Source: JAZKFT01 sp963845495 (GTDB lineage Bacteria > Bacteroidota > Bacteroidia > Chitinophagales > Chitinophagaceae). Taken from it: 21,979 bases of DNA. The stretch lies in NCBI GenBank assembly GCA_963845495.1, contig CAWJTH010000156.1:1-21979 (forward strand), in the 5' to 3' direction. A program made the translations under genes and the position numbers. This document shows positions 8,002 through 14,855 of this stretch, one piece after another; within the stretch, counting starts at the first letter, position 1, and each line of letters begins with the position of its first letter. The notes under the pieces were generated by a model. It saw only the letters and a list, made by a program, of their open reading frames with translations. It did no database searches and had not been told where the DNA came from.

Positions 8002-10428
8002 TTCAGTTCGCAAACTTTTTACCGGGTTCGCCACCGCTGCTTTAATTGCCTGAAAACCAATGGTGAATAAGGCTATTAATGCGGCTATAATCAACGATGC
8101 CAAAAATATCCACCAAGGAATACTGATGCGGTAAGCAAAATCTTGCAGCCAACTATACATGGCATACCACGCTACTGGAAAAGCAAAAATGGCCGAGATA
8201 ACCACCAGTTTTAGGAAATCTGTCGAAAGTAGCCGAACGATGCTGCTAACGCTTGCTCCTAACACTTTTCTTATTCCTATTTCTTTAATTCTTTGGGTAA
8301 TGGCAAAAGCAGATAACCCAAATAAACCGAGGCAGGCAATAAATATGGCCAAACAAGCAAAAATGCCCAATAATATTTTTTGCCTTTCTTCTGTTTTATA
8401 TAATTTGTCAAAATTATCATCCAAAAAATTATATTGATAAGGTGTTTGGGGCAAAAACTTTTTCCAAGTATCCTCAATATGTGCTAAAGCCGCGGAAATA
8501 TTATTGCCGTTGAGTTTAATTGATATTCCATTAAAAGAGTTTTCGCTTTTGGGGATAACCAGCACCATCGCAGCAATCTTTTGATGGAGCGATTCGAAAT
8601 GAAAATCGTTGAAGACACCAACCAGCTTGCCGGTTCTCATCCCATAACCAAAATCTTTCCCAATGGCTTGTTCATTTGATTTAAATCCCAACACTTTTAC
8701 TGCTTCTTCATTAATAAGAAATGCTGAAGTGTCGGTGGAAAAATCCCTTGAAAACCCACGCCCAGCAACGATTTTAATACCGTAGGTTGGAATAAAATCC
8801 ATATCAGCAGCAACATATCTAATATTGGCATTTACCGGTGCCAGCGTATCGCCGGAAGCTATTTTTGCGCCCATGCCATCCAGCAACCTGCCAGTGGGAA
8901 TTCTTGATGAGCGCCCTGCTTCTTTTATATCGGGATCCTGTAAAAGTGTCGTCCGGAAAGCATCAAACCTGTTGTTCAATTCGGTTGCATAAGGTATGTT
9001 AACAATGTGTTCCTTATCATACCCCAAAGATTTATGCTGCATGTAGTGCATTTGGTTAAATACAATAGCCGTACAAATAATAAGGATGATGGAAATGGCA
9101 AATTGGAAAGTAACCAATACTTTTCTAAACGAAATATTTCCACCAGCTTTAAAAAGGCCTTTTAACACTTTAACCGGCTGAAATGATGACATGAAAAGGG
9201 CTGGATAAATACCGGAAACAATACCCACAATAAATGGAACCAATAACATGGAAAGCATAATTACAGGGGCCGATAAAACCCTAATGCTAAGTTGCTGACC
9301 AGAAATTTCGTTTAGCCCCGGCAGCAACAAAAACGTGAGACCAAATGCCAATAGCATCGCAACCCAAGAGACAAGAACAGACTCGCTAAGAAATTGTGAT
9401 ATTATTTCTATTTTTTGTGCGCCTGCCACTTTTCGGATACCAATTTCCTTTGCCCTTAACATGGACCGTGCAGTTGAGAGATTCATGTAATTGATACAGG
9501 CAATCAATAAAATAAACAGGGCGACACATGAAAAAATCCACACAAATTTTATGTCGCCGTTTTGCTCGGCTTCATAATCTGTGTGTGAGCGAAGATGGAT
9601 GTCGGCTAATTTTTGCAACGACAATTTAGTGGTTAACGATGGCGTAAACGGACCGGTTTGGCCCGCCATTACTTTATCAAGAAAAGCAGGAAAACGTACT
9701 TCAAGCCTTTGCGCATCATAGCCTTTTGGCAGCCGGATGTAAGTAAAAAAAGAATTATTCCCAAAGTTTGTCCTTAAATTTTCTTCACCCAATACTGCCG
9801 TATCATTCATGGTGATGAAAGAAACAAGCATATCAGGGTGAAAGTGTGTGTTGGAAGGAAAAGATTTATAAATGCCGGTAACTTGACAATCAAGATATTT
9901 TCCCAAATTAAGTTTTATTACCTTATTCATTGGCTCCTCGTCACCAAAATATTTCTTTGCCGTTTCCTCGCTCATCATAACGCTGTAAGGGCCGCTAAGT
10001 GCTGTTTTTGGACTTCCTTTTTCAACATCTACCTTAAAAAAATCAAAGAATTTATCATCAGCAAAAAAGACGTTTGGCTGATTGAACATTTTTTCATTGT
10101 AGCGAGCAGGGGTTAGTCCATTGGGATAGGTTCTGGTAAATTCCTCAATTTCACCAAAATCATTTTTAAGAAGCGGGCCGAAAGGAGGAGCCACCGTACT
10201 TAGGTTAAGTGAAACCGCACCATTTTGAGCATTATTGAAACTTCGTGTAACCCTGTATACCTGGTCAACATTTGGTTGGTATTTATCGAAACTTAATTCG
10301 TGTAAAACAAAACAAAGAATAAGAAGGCAACAAGTAAACCCGATAGTTAGTCCAGATAAATTGATGAATGAAATAAATTTATATTTCATCAAATTACGAA
10401 ATGCGATTTTTAAATAATTTTTAATCAT
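7999..10428 (-). CDS. FtsX/MacB-type ABC transporter permease, paralog 4
   Basis: An 809-residue permease, nearest to the ATPase gene and so the first permease in transcription order. The N-terminal helix (about 20-42) carries two cysteines (FTCCLLILCF). A periplasmic MacB-type domain, four central helices, a second periplasmic domain and three C-terminal helices follow. Coupling motifs are EIGIRKVAGA and EIGIRKVLGAS, and the C-terminus is AVANPVKSLRTE. Its coding DNA looks somewhat richer in G+C than paralogs 1-3, and its periplasmic domains differ from theirs, so it is probably an older or separately acquired paralog. The neighbouring single ATPase, adaptor and divergent sigma-54 regulator support an inducible efflux complex. 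No outer-membrane channel gene is visible in the window. Confidence 0.93.
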   Translation of the reverse strand: MIKNYLKIAFRNLMKYKFISFINLSGLTIGFTCCLLILCFVLHELSFDKYQPNVDQVYRVTRSFNNAQNGAVSLNLSTVAPPFGPLLKNDFGEIEEFTRTYPNGLTPARYNEKMFNQPNVFFADDKFFDFFKVDVEKGSPKTALSGPYSVMMSEETAKKYFGDEEPMNKVIKLNLGKYLDCQVTGIYKSFPSNTHFHPDMLVSFITMNDTAVLGEENLRTNFGNNSFFTYIRLPKGYDAQRLEVRFPAFLDKVMAGQTGPFTPSLTTKLSLQKLADIHLRSHTDYEAEQNGDIKFVWIFSCVALFILLIACINYMNLSTARSMLRAKEIGIRKVAGAQKIEIISQFLSESVLVSWVAMLLAFGLTFLLLPGLNEISGQQLSIRVLSAPVIMLSMLLVPFIVGIVSGIYPALFMSSFQPVKVLKGLFKAGGNISFRKVLVTFQFAISIILIICTAIVFNQMHYMQHKSLGYDKEHIVNIPYATELNNRFDAFRTTLLQDPDIKEAGRSSRIPTGRLLDGMGAKIASGDTLAPVNANIRYVAADMDFIPTYGIKIVAGRGFSRDFSTDTSAFLINEEAVKVLGFKSNEQAIGKDFGYGMRTGKLVGVFNDFHFESLHQKIAAMVLVIPKSENSFNGISIKLNGNNISAALAHIEDTWKKFLPQTPYQYNFLDDNFDKLYKTEERQKILLGIFACLAIFIACLGLFGLSAFAITQRIKEIGIRKVLGASVSSIVRLLSTDFLKLVVISAIFAFPVAWYAMYSWLQDFAYRISIPWWIFLASLIIAALIALFTIGFQAIKAAVANPVKSLRTE

Positions 10429-10433
10429 GGAGG

Positions 10434-10590
10434 AAGCTTTGAGCTTTGAGCTATTAGCTTTGAGCTGATGAACTAGATATAATTAAAATATTCATGTTTA
10501 ATACTTTTGGCAAGGGCTAATCGCTCATGGCTAATAGCTAAGAGCTTACATGGCAATGGCTAAAAGCTCATAGCTAACAGCTCAAAGCCT
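10434..10590. repeat. AGCT-heptad inverted-repeat element, copy 4
   Basis: The left arm at 10434-10470 begins 5 bp upstream of the permease 4 ATG. The segment GATGAACTAGAT is shared with copy 2. The right-type array (about 10513-10589) includes AGCT at 10565, 10572 and 10579 at a 7-bp period. The array ends a few bases before the TGA stop of the ATPase gene. Confidence 0.87.
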
Positions 10591-10593
10591 TCT

Positions 10594-11271
10594 TCACACC
10601 AAAATATTTTCCGTCACCGTTTGTCCATCCAGCATCCTAATTATGCGATGGCTGTAACGTGAATCATGTTCGCTGTGTGTTACCATAATAATAGTTGTTC
10701 CTTGCTCGTTTAATTCGGTCAATAATTCCATTACTTCGTTGCCATTGTGGCTGTCCAAATTACCGGTTGGTTCATCGGCCAAAATTAATTTTGGTTTATT
10801 TACCACAGCCCTGGCAACAGCCACACGCTGTTGCTGACCGCCTGAAAGCTGCTGTGGGTAATGGTTTCGGCGATGCATAATCTTTACTTTATCCAGCACT
10901 TCTTCCACCCTTATTTTTCTTTCTGCGGCTTTTATGCCGGTATAAATCAATGGCAATTCCACATTTTCAAATACCGTTAATTCGTCAATTAAATTAAAAC
11001 TTTGGAACACAAAACCAATATTGTGCTTGCGCAGATCGGCCCGTTTGCGTTCATTGTATTTAGCAACTTCAATTCCGTTAAATAAAAAACTACCTTCATC
11101 GGGATCATCCAACAAACCTAAAATATTTAACAGCGTGGATTTACCACAACCAGACGGTCCCATTACGGAAACAAATTCGCCTTCCTTTACTTCGAAAGAC
11201 AATTTATTTAATGCTACCGTTTCTACTTCTTCGGTGCGGTAATACTTTTGGAGATCGGTAATTTTTATCAT
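10594..11271 (-). CDS. ABC transporter ATP-binding protein (MacB/LolD type)
   Basis: A 225-residue cytoplasmic ATPase that powers the neighbouring permeases. All catalytic motifs are present: Walker A GPSGCGKST (38-46), Q-loop glutamine at 90, signature LSGGQ (142-146), Walker B LILADEP with catalytic Glu 167, D-loop NLDS (171-174) and the switch His 199. Length and the segment EPTGNLD are typical of the MacB/LolD/FtsE group that pairs with FtsX-like permeases. It is the only ATPase gene among four permeases, so it probably serves several alternative permease pairs. The start is followed, going upstream, by an AGCT-heptad arm within about 4 bp, leaving no room for a Shine-Dalgarno sequence, which is normal for Bacteroidota. 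Confidence 0.95.
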   Translation of the reverse strand: MIKITDLQKYYRTEEVETVALNKLSFEVKEGEFVSVMGPSGCGKSTLLNILGLLDDPDEGSFLFNGIEVAKYNERKRADLRKHNIGFVFQSFNLIDELTVFENVELPLIYTGIKAAERKIRVEEVLDKVKIMHRRNHYPQQLSGGQQQRVAVARAVVNKPKLILADEPTGNLDSHNGNEVMELLTELNEQGTTIIMVTHSEHDSRYSHRIIRMLDGQTVTENILV

Positions 11272-11274
11272 AAA

Positions 11275-11309
11275 AAGCTTTGAGCTATGAGCAATTAGCA
11301 GTGAGCTTA
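11275..11309. repeat. AGCT-heptad left arm upstream of the four-helix-bundle gene
   Basis: A left-type arm with decayed units (AGCTTTG, AGCTATG, AGCAATT, AGCAGTG, AGCTTAT), 7 bp apart. It starts about 4 bp upstream of the ATPase ATG. No right-type arm follows before the plus-strand gene at 11365, unlike every other gap in the cluster. Confidence 0.8.
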
Positions 11310-11364
11310 TTGCGGTTATTATTAATTTATTATGTTTGTCGTTTTTATTACTTAATTATCCCTA

Positions 11365-11712
11365 ATGCGTGATTTTACGAAACTTGCTATTTGGCAACGT
11401 AGCCACCAATTAACACTTAAAGTTTATTCTACCACCAAGTTATTTCCGGAGGAAGAAATGTTCGGCATTACCTCACAAATGCGCCGTTCGTCTTCTTCAG
11501 TTCCAACAAATATTGCTGAAGGTTGTGGTCGAAATAGCAACCCACAATTACTTCATTTTTTACAAATTGCATGCGGTTCTTTATCATAGTTATCATATCA
11601 ATTAATTTTAAGTAAAGACCTTCTGTATCTGGAAATTAATTTATTCAATGAACTTTATACCGAAGCTTCAGAATTACTGAAAATGATGCATGCGTATTCG
11701 GCGAAGCTATGA
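11365..11712 (+). pseudogene. Four-helix-bundle protein (23S rRNA IVS/S23 type), nonsense-interrupted
   Basis: The frame opens MRDFTKLAIWQRSHQLTLKV and contains the family pattern FPEEEMFGITSQMRR, then SVPTNIAEGCGR (about residues 45-56) and IACGSLS. It then meets TAG at 11587-11589. The same frame continues without another stop as LSYQLILSKDLLYLEI and ends at TGA 11710-11712, for a full length of about 115 residues, normal for this family. Relatives usually have Glu in the position of the stop (GSLSE), so one G-to-T change (GAG to TAG) explains it. The gene is on the opposite strand to the efflux operon that surrounds it, and its final codons and stop are made of repeat-arm sequence. The family was first known from ORFs in 23S rRNA intervening sequences. 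Its function is not well defined. A suppressed or corrected stop cannot be excluded. Confidence 0.85.
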
Positions 11713-11829
11713 GCGACGAGCTTTGAGCTATTAGCCCTCACCTATTAGATTGTGTGGATTTTTAATTTACCTTACTTGTCAATCATCCTCGACAATAAGC
11801 TCAAAGCTCATAGCTAACAGCTCACCGCT
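11705..11829. repeat. AGCT-heptad inverted-repeat element, copy 5 (downstream of the four-helix-bundle gene)
   Basis: A left arm (about 11705-11735) overlaps the last codons of the four-helix-bundle frame. The internal blocks TATTAGATT and GTGTGGATTTTT, shared with other copies, follow. The right arm (about 11794-11829) holds AGCTCAA, AGCTCAT, AGCTAAC and AGCTCAC. The TCA at 11822-11824 inside this arm is the TGA stop of the adaptor gene. With the arm at 11275-11309, the ORF lies between two direct left-type arms. Confidence 0.85.
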
Positions 11830-13075
11830 TAAGAATTAACTCCTGCATCGTTCCATAATTTTCATAGCTGCTGGTAATTACTTTATCGCCGATTTTTAAT
11901 CCTTGGATTACTTCGTAATAATCCGGATTTTGCCTATTTAATTGAATATCTACTTTGTAAGCTGTTTTACCATCTTCGCTTAATTTAAATATCCAATTAC
12001 CGCCGGTTTGTTGAAAAAAGCCACCTTTTGCCAATAACAATGCCTGTGTTTCATCGCCCAGCGCTAAGCGGATTTGCAGTGTTTGTCCGCGACGGATGCC
12101 CTTTGGAACACTATCCGTAAATTTCATATCTACCTGAAAATGGCCGCTGGTAACCTGTGTAAATATTTTTGACACCTTTAATTTATAGGTTTTATCGGCA
12201 AACGTAAAGTCGCCCATCAAATCCAGAAAAATCCTTGAAAGGTAGTGCTCATCTATATCTACACGAACTTTATATCCATTAATCACATCAATTTGTCCAA
12301 GCCTTTCGCCCTTGTTTTTATTTTGGCCGATTTCCGCATCTAGCGATGTTAACTGGCCATCAATTGGCGAACGAACGACTAAATCGCCTACTTTTTTACG
12401 CATTACAGCTAACGCATTTTGCGTACTATTAAAAGATTGCCGACCTTGCTCTAGTTCTTGTTGGGTAGAAACAGAATCTTGTTTTAAAATTTGATCAGCA
12501 TATCTCCTTTTTTCAACTTGATAATTATAATTGTTTTCCGATTGCTTAAATTCTTGTGATCCAATTACTTTCTGGTCGTATAAATGTTTATTTAATTTAT
12601 ATAAACGCTCCGCTTCTTTTAATGCATTATCAGCATCAGTCATTTGGTTTAATTTGGTTACAGTATTTTGACGGGCCGCATTTCTTGAAATTTGCATTTG
12701 CGTCAATAAATTATAAACCGATGTTTCTTGATTTACTAAACTTAATTCCAAATCGGTATTCGACAACCGCAATATTGGTTGGCCTTTTACCATCATGGCT
12801 CCGTCTTCAACATATTTTTCTTCCACGCGTCCACCTTCTGCCGCATCTAAATAAATAGTGGTAATTGGTAACACCACACCATTTACCGGAATAAATTCTT
12901 GAAACGGTCCTTTTTTAATTTCGCTAATAGTTATCCGTTCAGTTTCTACATCCAACTTTGATTTGCCGGAAGTAAAATAAATACTGGCAGAAATTAAACT
13001 AGCCAAAGCAACAATACCAATAATTAATAAAATCTTTTTAGTCGTCCATTTCTTCTTTTCAAGAATCCTATCCAC
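11822..13075 (-). CDS. HlyD/RND-type periplasmic adaptor (membrane fusion protein)
   Basis: A 417-residue adaptor that would link the inner-membrane permeases to an outer-membrane channel. A short basic cytoplasmic tail is followed by one membrane anchor (about residues 14-35). Then come a first half of the barrel-sandwich/lipoyl domain with PVNGVVLPITTIYLDA and GGRVEEKYVEDGAMMVKGQP (about 62-100), a long helical hairpin (about 105-225) rich in Gln, Asn and Glu, the second lipoyl half (VRSPIDGQLTSLDAEIGQ), and beta-barrel and membrane-proximal regions to the end. The start is GTG at 13075. An in-frame stop lies three codons upstream, no ATG lies nearby, and MDRILEKKKWTTKK is a typical start for Bacteroidota homologs. 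It is the first gene of the efflux operon and lies next to the divergent regulatory region. Its stop codon is inside an AGCT-heptad arm. Confidence 0.92.
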   Translation of the reverse strand: MDRILEKKKWTTKKILLIIGIVALASLISASIYFTSGKSKLDVETERITISEIKKGPFQEFIPVNGVVLPITTIYLDAAEGGRVEEKYVEDGAMMVKGQPILRLSNTDLELSLVNQETSVYNLLTQMQISRNAARQNTVTKLNQMTDADNALKEAERLYKLNKHLYDQKVIGSQEFKQSENNYNYQVEKRRYADQILKQDSVSTQQELEQGRQSFNSTQNALAVMRKKVGDLVVRSPIDGQLTSLDAEIGQNKNKGERLGQIDVINGYKVRVDIDEHYLSRIFLDLMGDFTFADKTYKLKVSKIFTQVTSGHFQVDMKFTDSVPKGIRRGQTLQIRLALGDETQALLLAKGGFFQQTGGNWIFKLSEDGKTAYKVDIQLNRQNPDYYEVIQGLKIGDKVITSSYENYGTMQELILKR

Positions 13076-13106
13076 AAGTTTTTATTTTTAATGAATTAAA
13101 TGCAAA

Positions 13107-13238
13107 TACGAAATTTGAGATGCGAAACAAACTGAATTTGTCTGTTGAGAAACTAGCAATTTCAAACAGAACTGTAAGCAGCAAACCAACGGTTTTAAGT
13201 GTACATTGTTATTTTTCGTTCTTACCTCAAATTTCGTA
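13107..13238. repeat. 13-bp inverted repeat, arms 106 bp apart
   Basis: TACGAAATTTGAG at 13107-13119 is the exact reverse complement of 13226-13238. In RNA from the efflux side the arms could pair within a long 5' leader. In DNA they could be two half-sites for a looping regulator. No internal structure was recognised. Confidence 0.6.
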
Positions 13239-13307
13239 ATTTATATATTGCAATAACATGCCAAAATATAACTAGCTGAAAAACAACATTTTAAAAGGAA
13301 AATATCT

Positions 13308-13321
13308 ACGAACATGTTCGT
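13308..13321. promoter_or_regulatory. Perfect 14-bp palindrome ACGAACATGTTCGT, candidate operator
   Basis: The sequence is identical to its own reverse complement over 14 bp, with no spacer. It lies 233 bp upstream of the adaptor GTG and 187 bp upstream of the regulator ATG, where an enhancer-type site for the neighbouring NtrC-like regulator could sit. Binding by that protein is inferred. Confidence 0.45.
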
Positions 13322-13333
13322 TAACGCACATTC

Positions 13334-13356
13334 AAGTGTCCGCTTTCGATACACTT
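13334..13356. promoter_or_regulatory. AAGTGT-N11-ACACTT inverted repeat, candidate regulator site
   Basis: Six-base arms are separated by 11 bp, starting 13 bp from the 14-bp palindrome. The 11-bp gap resembles the dyad geometry of NtrC-family enhancer sites (short arms about one helical turn apart). Which protein binds is not shown by the sequence. Confidence 0.4.
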
Positions 13357-13424
13357 TTTACTTACCGCACAAACATAAAAAATTAGTTTTCAAAGCATTG
13401 TATAATTGGTATCATTGCTGCTCA

Positions 13425-13452
13425 TGAATGGTGAATCGTGAGTAGTGAGTTG
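13425..13452. repeat. Second heptad repeat, four TGANTNG units
   Basis: Four consecutive 7-bp units TGAATGG, TGAATCG, TGAGTAG and TGAGTTG are followed by TTCAC. The period matches that of the AGCT family but the word differs. It lies 57 bp upstream of the regulator start codon. Confidence 0.6.
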
Positions 13453-13508
13453 TTCACTAAATTTGATAATGCGTTATAACAATGTGCCTGCTTTATTTTA
13501 AATAAATT

Positions 13509-14855
13509 ATGAGTTTAAAAAATACATCCTTATTAATTATAGACGATGACCAAGATGTGTTGACGGCAGTGCGGCTATTGTTAAAACCTTCGGTAAAATT
13601 GGTTACAACAGAATCTAATCCAGCCAATTTATTATCGTTGTTGGCAAAACAAAATTATGATGTTGTTTTGTTAGACATGAATTTCAATGCATCCATTAAC
13701 ACCGGAAACGAAGGCCTGTACTGGCTTCAGCGTATTAAACAAGCATTCCCAAACATCGCGGTTATTATGATTACCGCTTACGCTGATATTGATTTAGCCA
13801 TCCGTTCATTAAAAGATGGCGCATCCGATTTTGTGGTAAAACCCTGGCACAACGAGAAATTAATTACTACTATAAATGATGCACTTTTAAAGAAAAATAA
13901 TATTAAAACCCAATCAATTGAAACCAATATTGGCTATGAAATAATCGGCGAATCGGCTGCAATGAAAGAAGTATTTTTTAAGGTCGAAAAAATTGCACCT
14001 ACCGATGCCAACATTTTATTATTGGGCGAAAATGGAACGGGGAAAGATTTAATTGCCAAAGCAATACACCAACAATCGCTACGTGCAAAAAAGCCTTTTG
14101 TAAAAGTAGATGTTGGCGCATTAACAGAAACTTTATTTGAAAGTGAATTATTTGGCCATAAAAAAGGTGCTTTTACCGATGCACGAGAAGATAGGATTGG
14201 ATTATTTGAATCAGCCAATGGCGGGACTTTATTTTTAGATGAAATCGGAAATATTTCTTTAACACAACAGGCAAAATTATTAACCGTTTTACAAAATAGA
14301 TTAATTACAAAGTTGGGTACCAATCAATCTGTGCCTATTGATATTAGATTAATTTGTGCCACCAATTTGCCTTTAAGTGAATTGGCAAATGAAACAAGGT
14401 TCCGAAAAGATTTAATTTACAGGATTAATACCGTTGAAATTATTATGCCGCCATTGAGAAAACGAGGCGACGATATTATTTTAATGGCTATACATTTTGC
14501 AAAAATATACAGTTCCAAATATTTTAAACCCGCCATTTTATTCGACAATTCAGCATTGCAAAAATTACAACAATACAATTATCCAGGCAATGTTCGGGAA
14601 TTGCAATATTCAATAGAACGGGCTATAATTATGAGCGATGGGAATATTTTAAAAGCCAACGATATTATTTTTTCACCTTTGGAAACTACACAACAAAATA
14701 CAATTGAACAAACTGATACCAACCTCGGGAAATTAGAGCGAAATACTATTTTATTGGTAATTGATAAACATAAAGGAAATATTTCAAAAGCTGCAAAAGA
14801 ATTAGGTTTAACCCGCACGGCTTTATACAGAAGATTAAATAAATATGATATTTAA
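13509..14855 (+). CDS. Sigma-54-dependent response regulator (NtrC family)
   Basis: A 448-residue regulator with three domains in order. The receiver domain (about 5-125) has acidic residues Asp 12-14, phospho-acceptor Asp 56, Thr 89 and Lys 111. The AAA+ sigma-54 activation domain (about 145-370) has Walker A GENGTGKD (173-180), Walker B with Asp 244-Glu 245, and a sigma-54-contact loop that reads GAFTDA (220-225) rather than GAFTGA, a variant also found in natural family members. The C-terminus carries a FIS-type helix-turn-helix, NISKAAKELGLTRTALYRRL (about 424-443). It is probably phosphorylated by the kinase encoded directly downstream, whose gene overlaps it by 11 bp. Divergence from the efflux operon and the palindromes between them suggest that operon is its target (inference). 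Confidence 0.95.
   Translation: MSLKNTSLLIIDDDQDVLTAVRLLLKPSVKLVTTESNPANLLSLLAKQNYDVVLLDMNFNASINTGNEGLYWLQRIKQAFPNIAVIMITAYADIDLAIRSLKDGASDFVVKPWHNEKLITTINDALLKKNNIKTQSIETNIGYEIIGESAAMKEVFFKVEKIAPTDANILLLGENGTGKDLIAKAIHQQSLRAKKPFVKVDVGALTETLFESELFGHKKGAFTDAREDRIGLFESANGGTLFLDEIGNISLTQQAKLLTVLQNRLITKLGTNQSVPIDIRLICATNLPLSELANETRFRKDLIYRINTVEIIMPPLRKRGDDIILMAIHFAKIYSSKYFKPAILFDNSALQKLQQYNYPGNVRELQYSIERAIIMSDGNILKANDIIFSPLETTQQNTIEQTDTNLGKLERNTILLVIDKHKGNISKAAKELGLTRTALYRRLNKYDI

Larger units (their letters stand above)
13076..13508. promoter_or_regulatory. Divergent regulatory region between efflux operon and two-component genes
   Basis: These 433 bp hold no convincing gene. They contain an inverted repeat of TACGAAATTTGAG (13107-13119) with CTCAAATTTCGTA (13226-13238), a perfect 14-bp palindrome (13308-13321), an AAGTGT/ACACTT inverted repeat (13334-13356) and a heptad repeat (13425-13452). 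TAAATTTG at 13458-13465 fits the Bacteroidota -7 pattern TAnnTTTG for the regulator gene, but no good -33 TTTG lies at the usual distance. A sigma-54-like sequence for the efflux side at 13248-13263 is one base short in spacing. Confidence 0.55.

Noticed and set aside
11365..11712. Avd-type component of a diversity-generating retroelement
   Set aside because: The fold family is related, but no reverse transcriptase and no template/variable repeat pair were seen nearby.
11275..11829. Actual 23S rRNA intervening sequence
   Set aside because: No rRNA sequence flanks it; it lies between efflux protein genes.
13308..13321. LexA/DinR SOS box
   Set aside because: The arms GAAC and GTTC are present but separated by 2 instead of 4 bases, and the neighbours are not DNA-repair genes.
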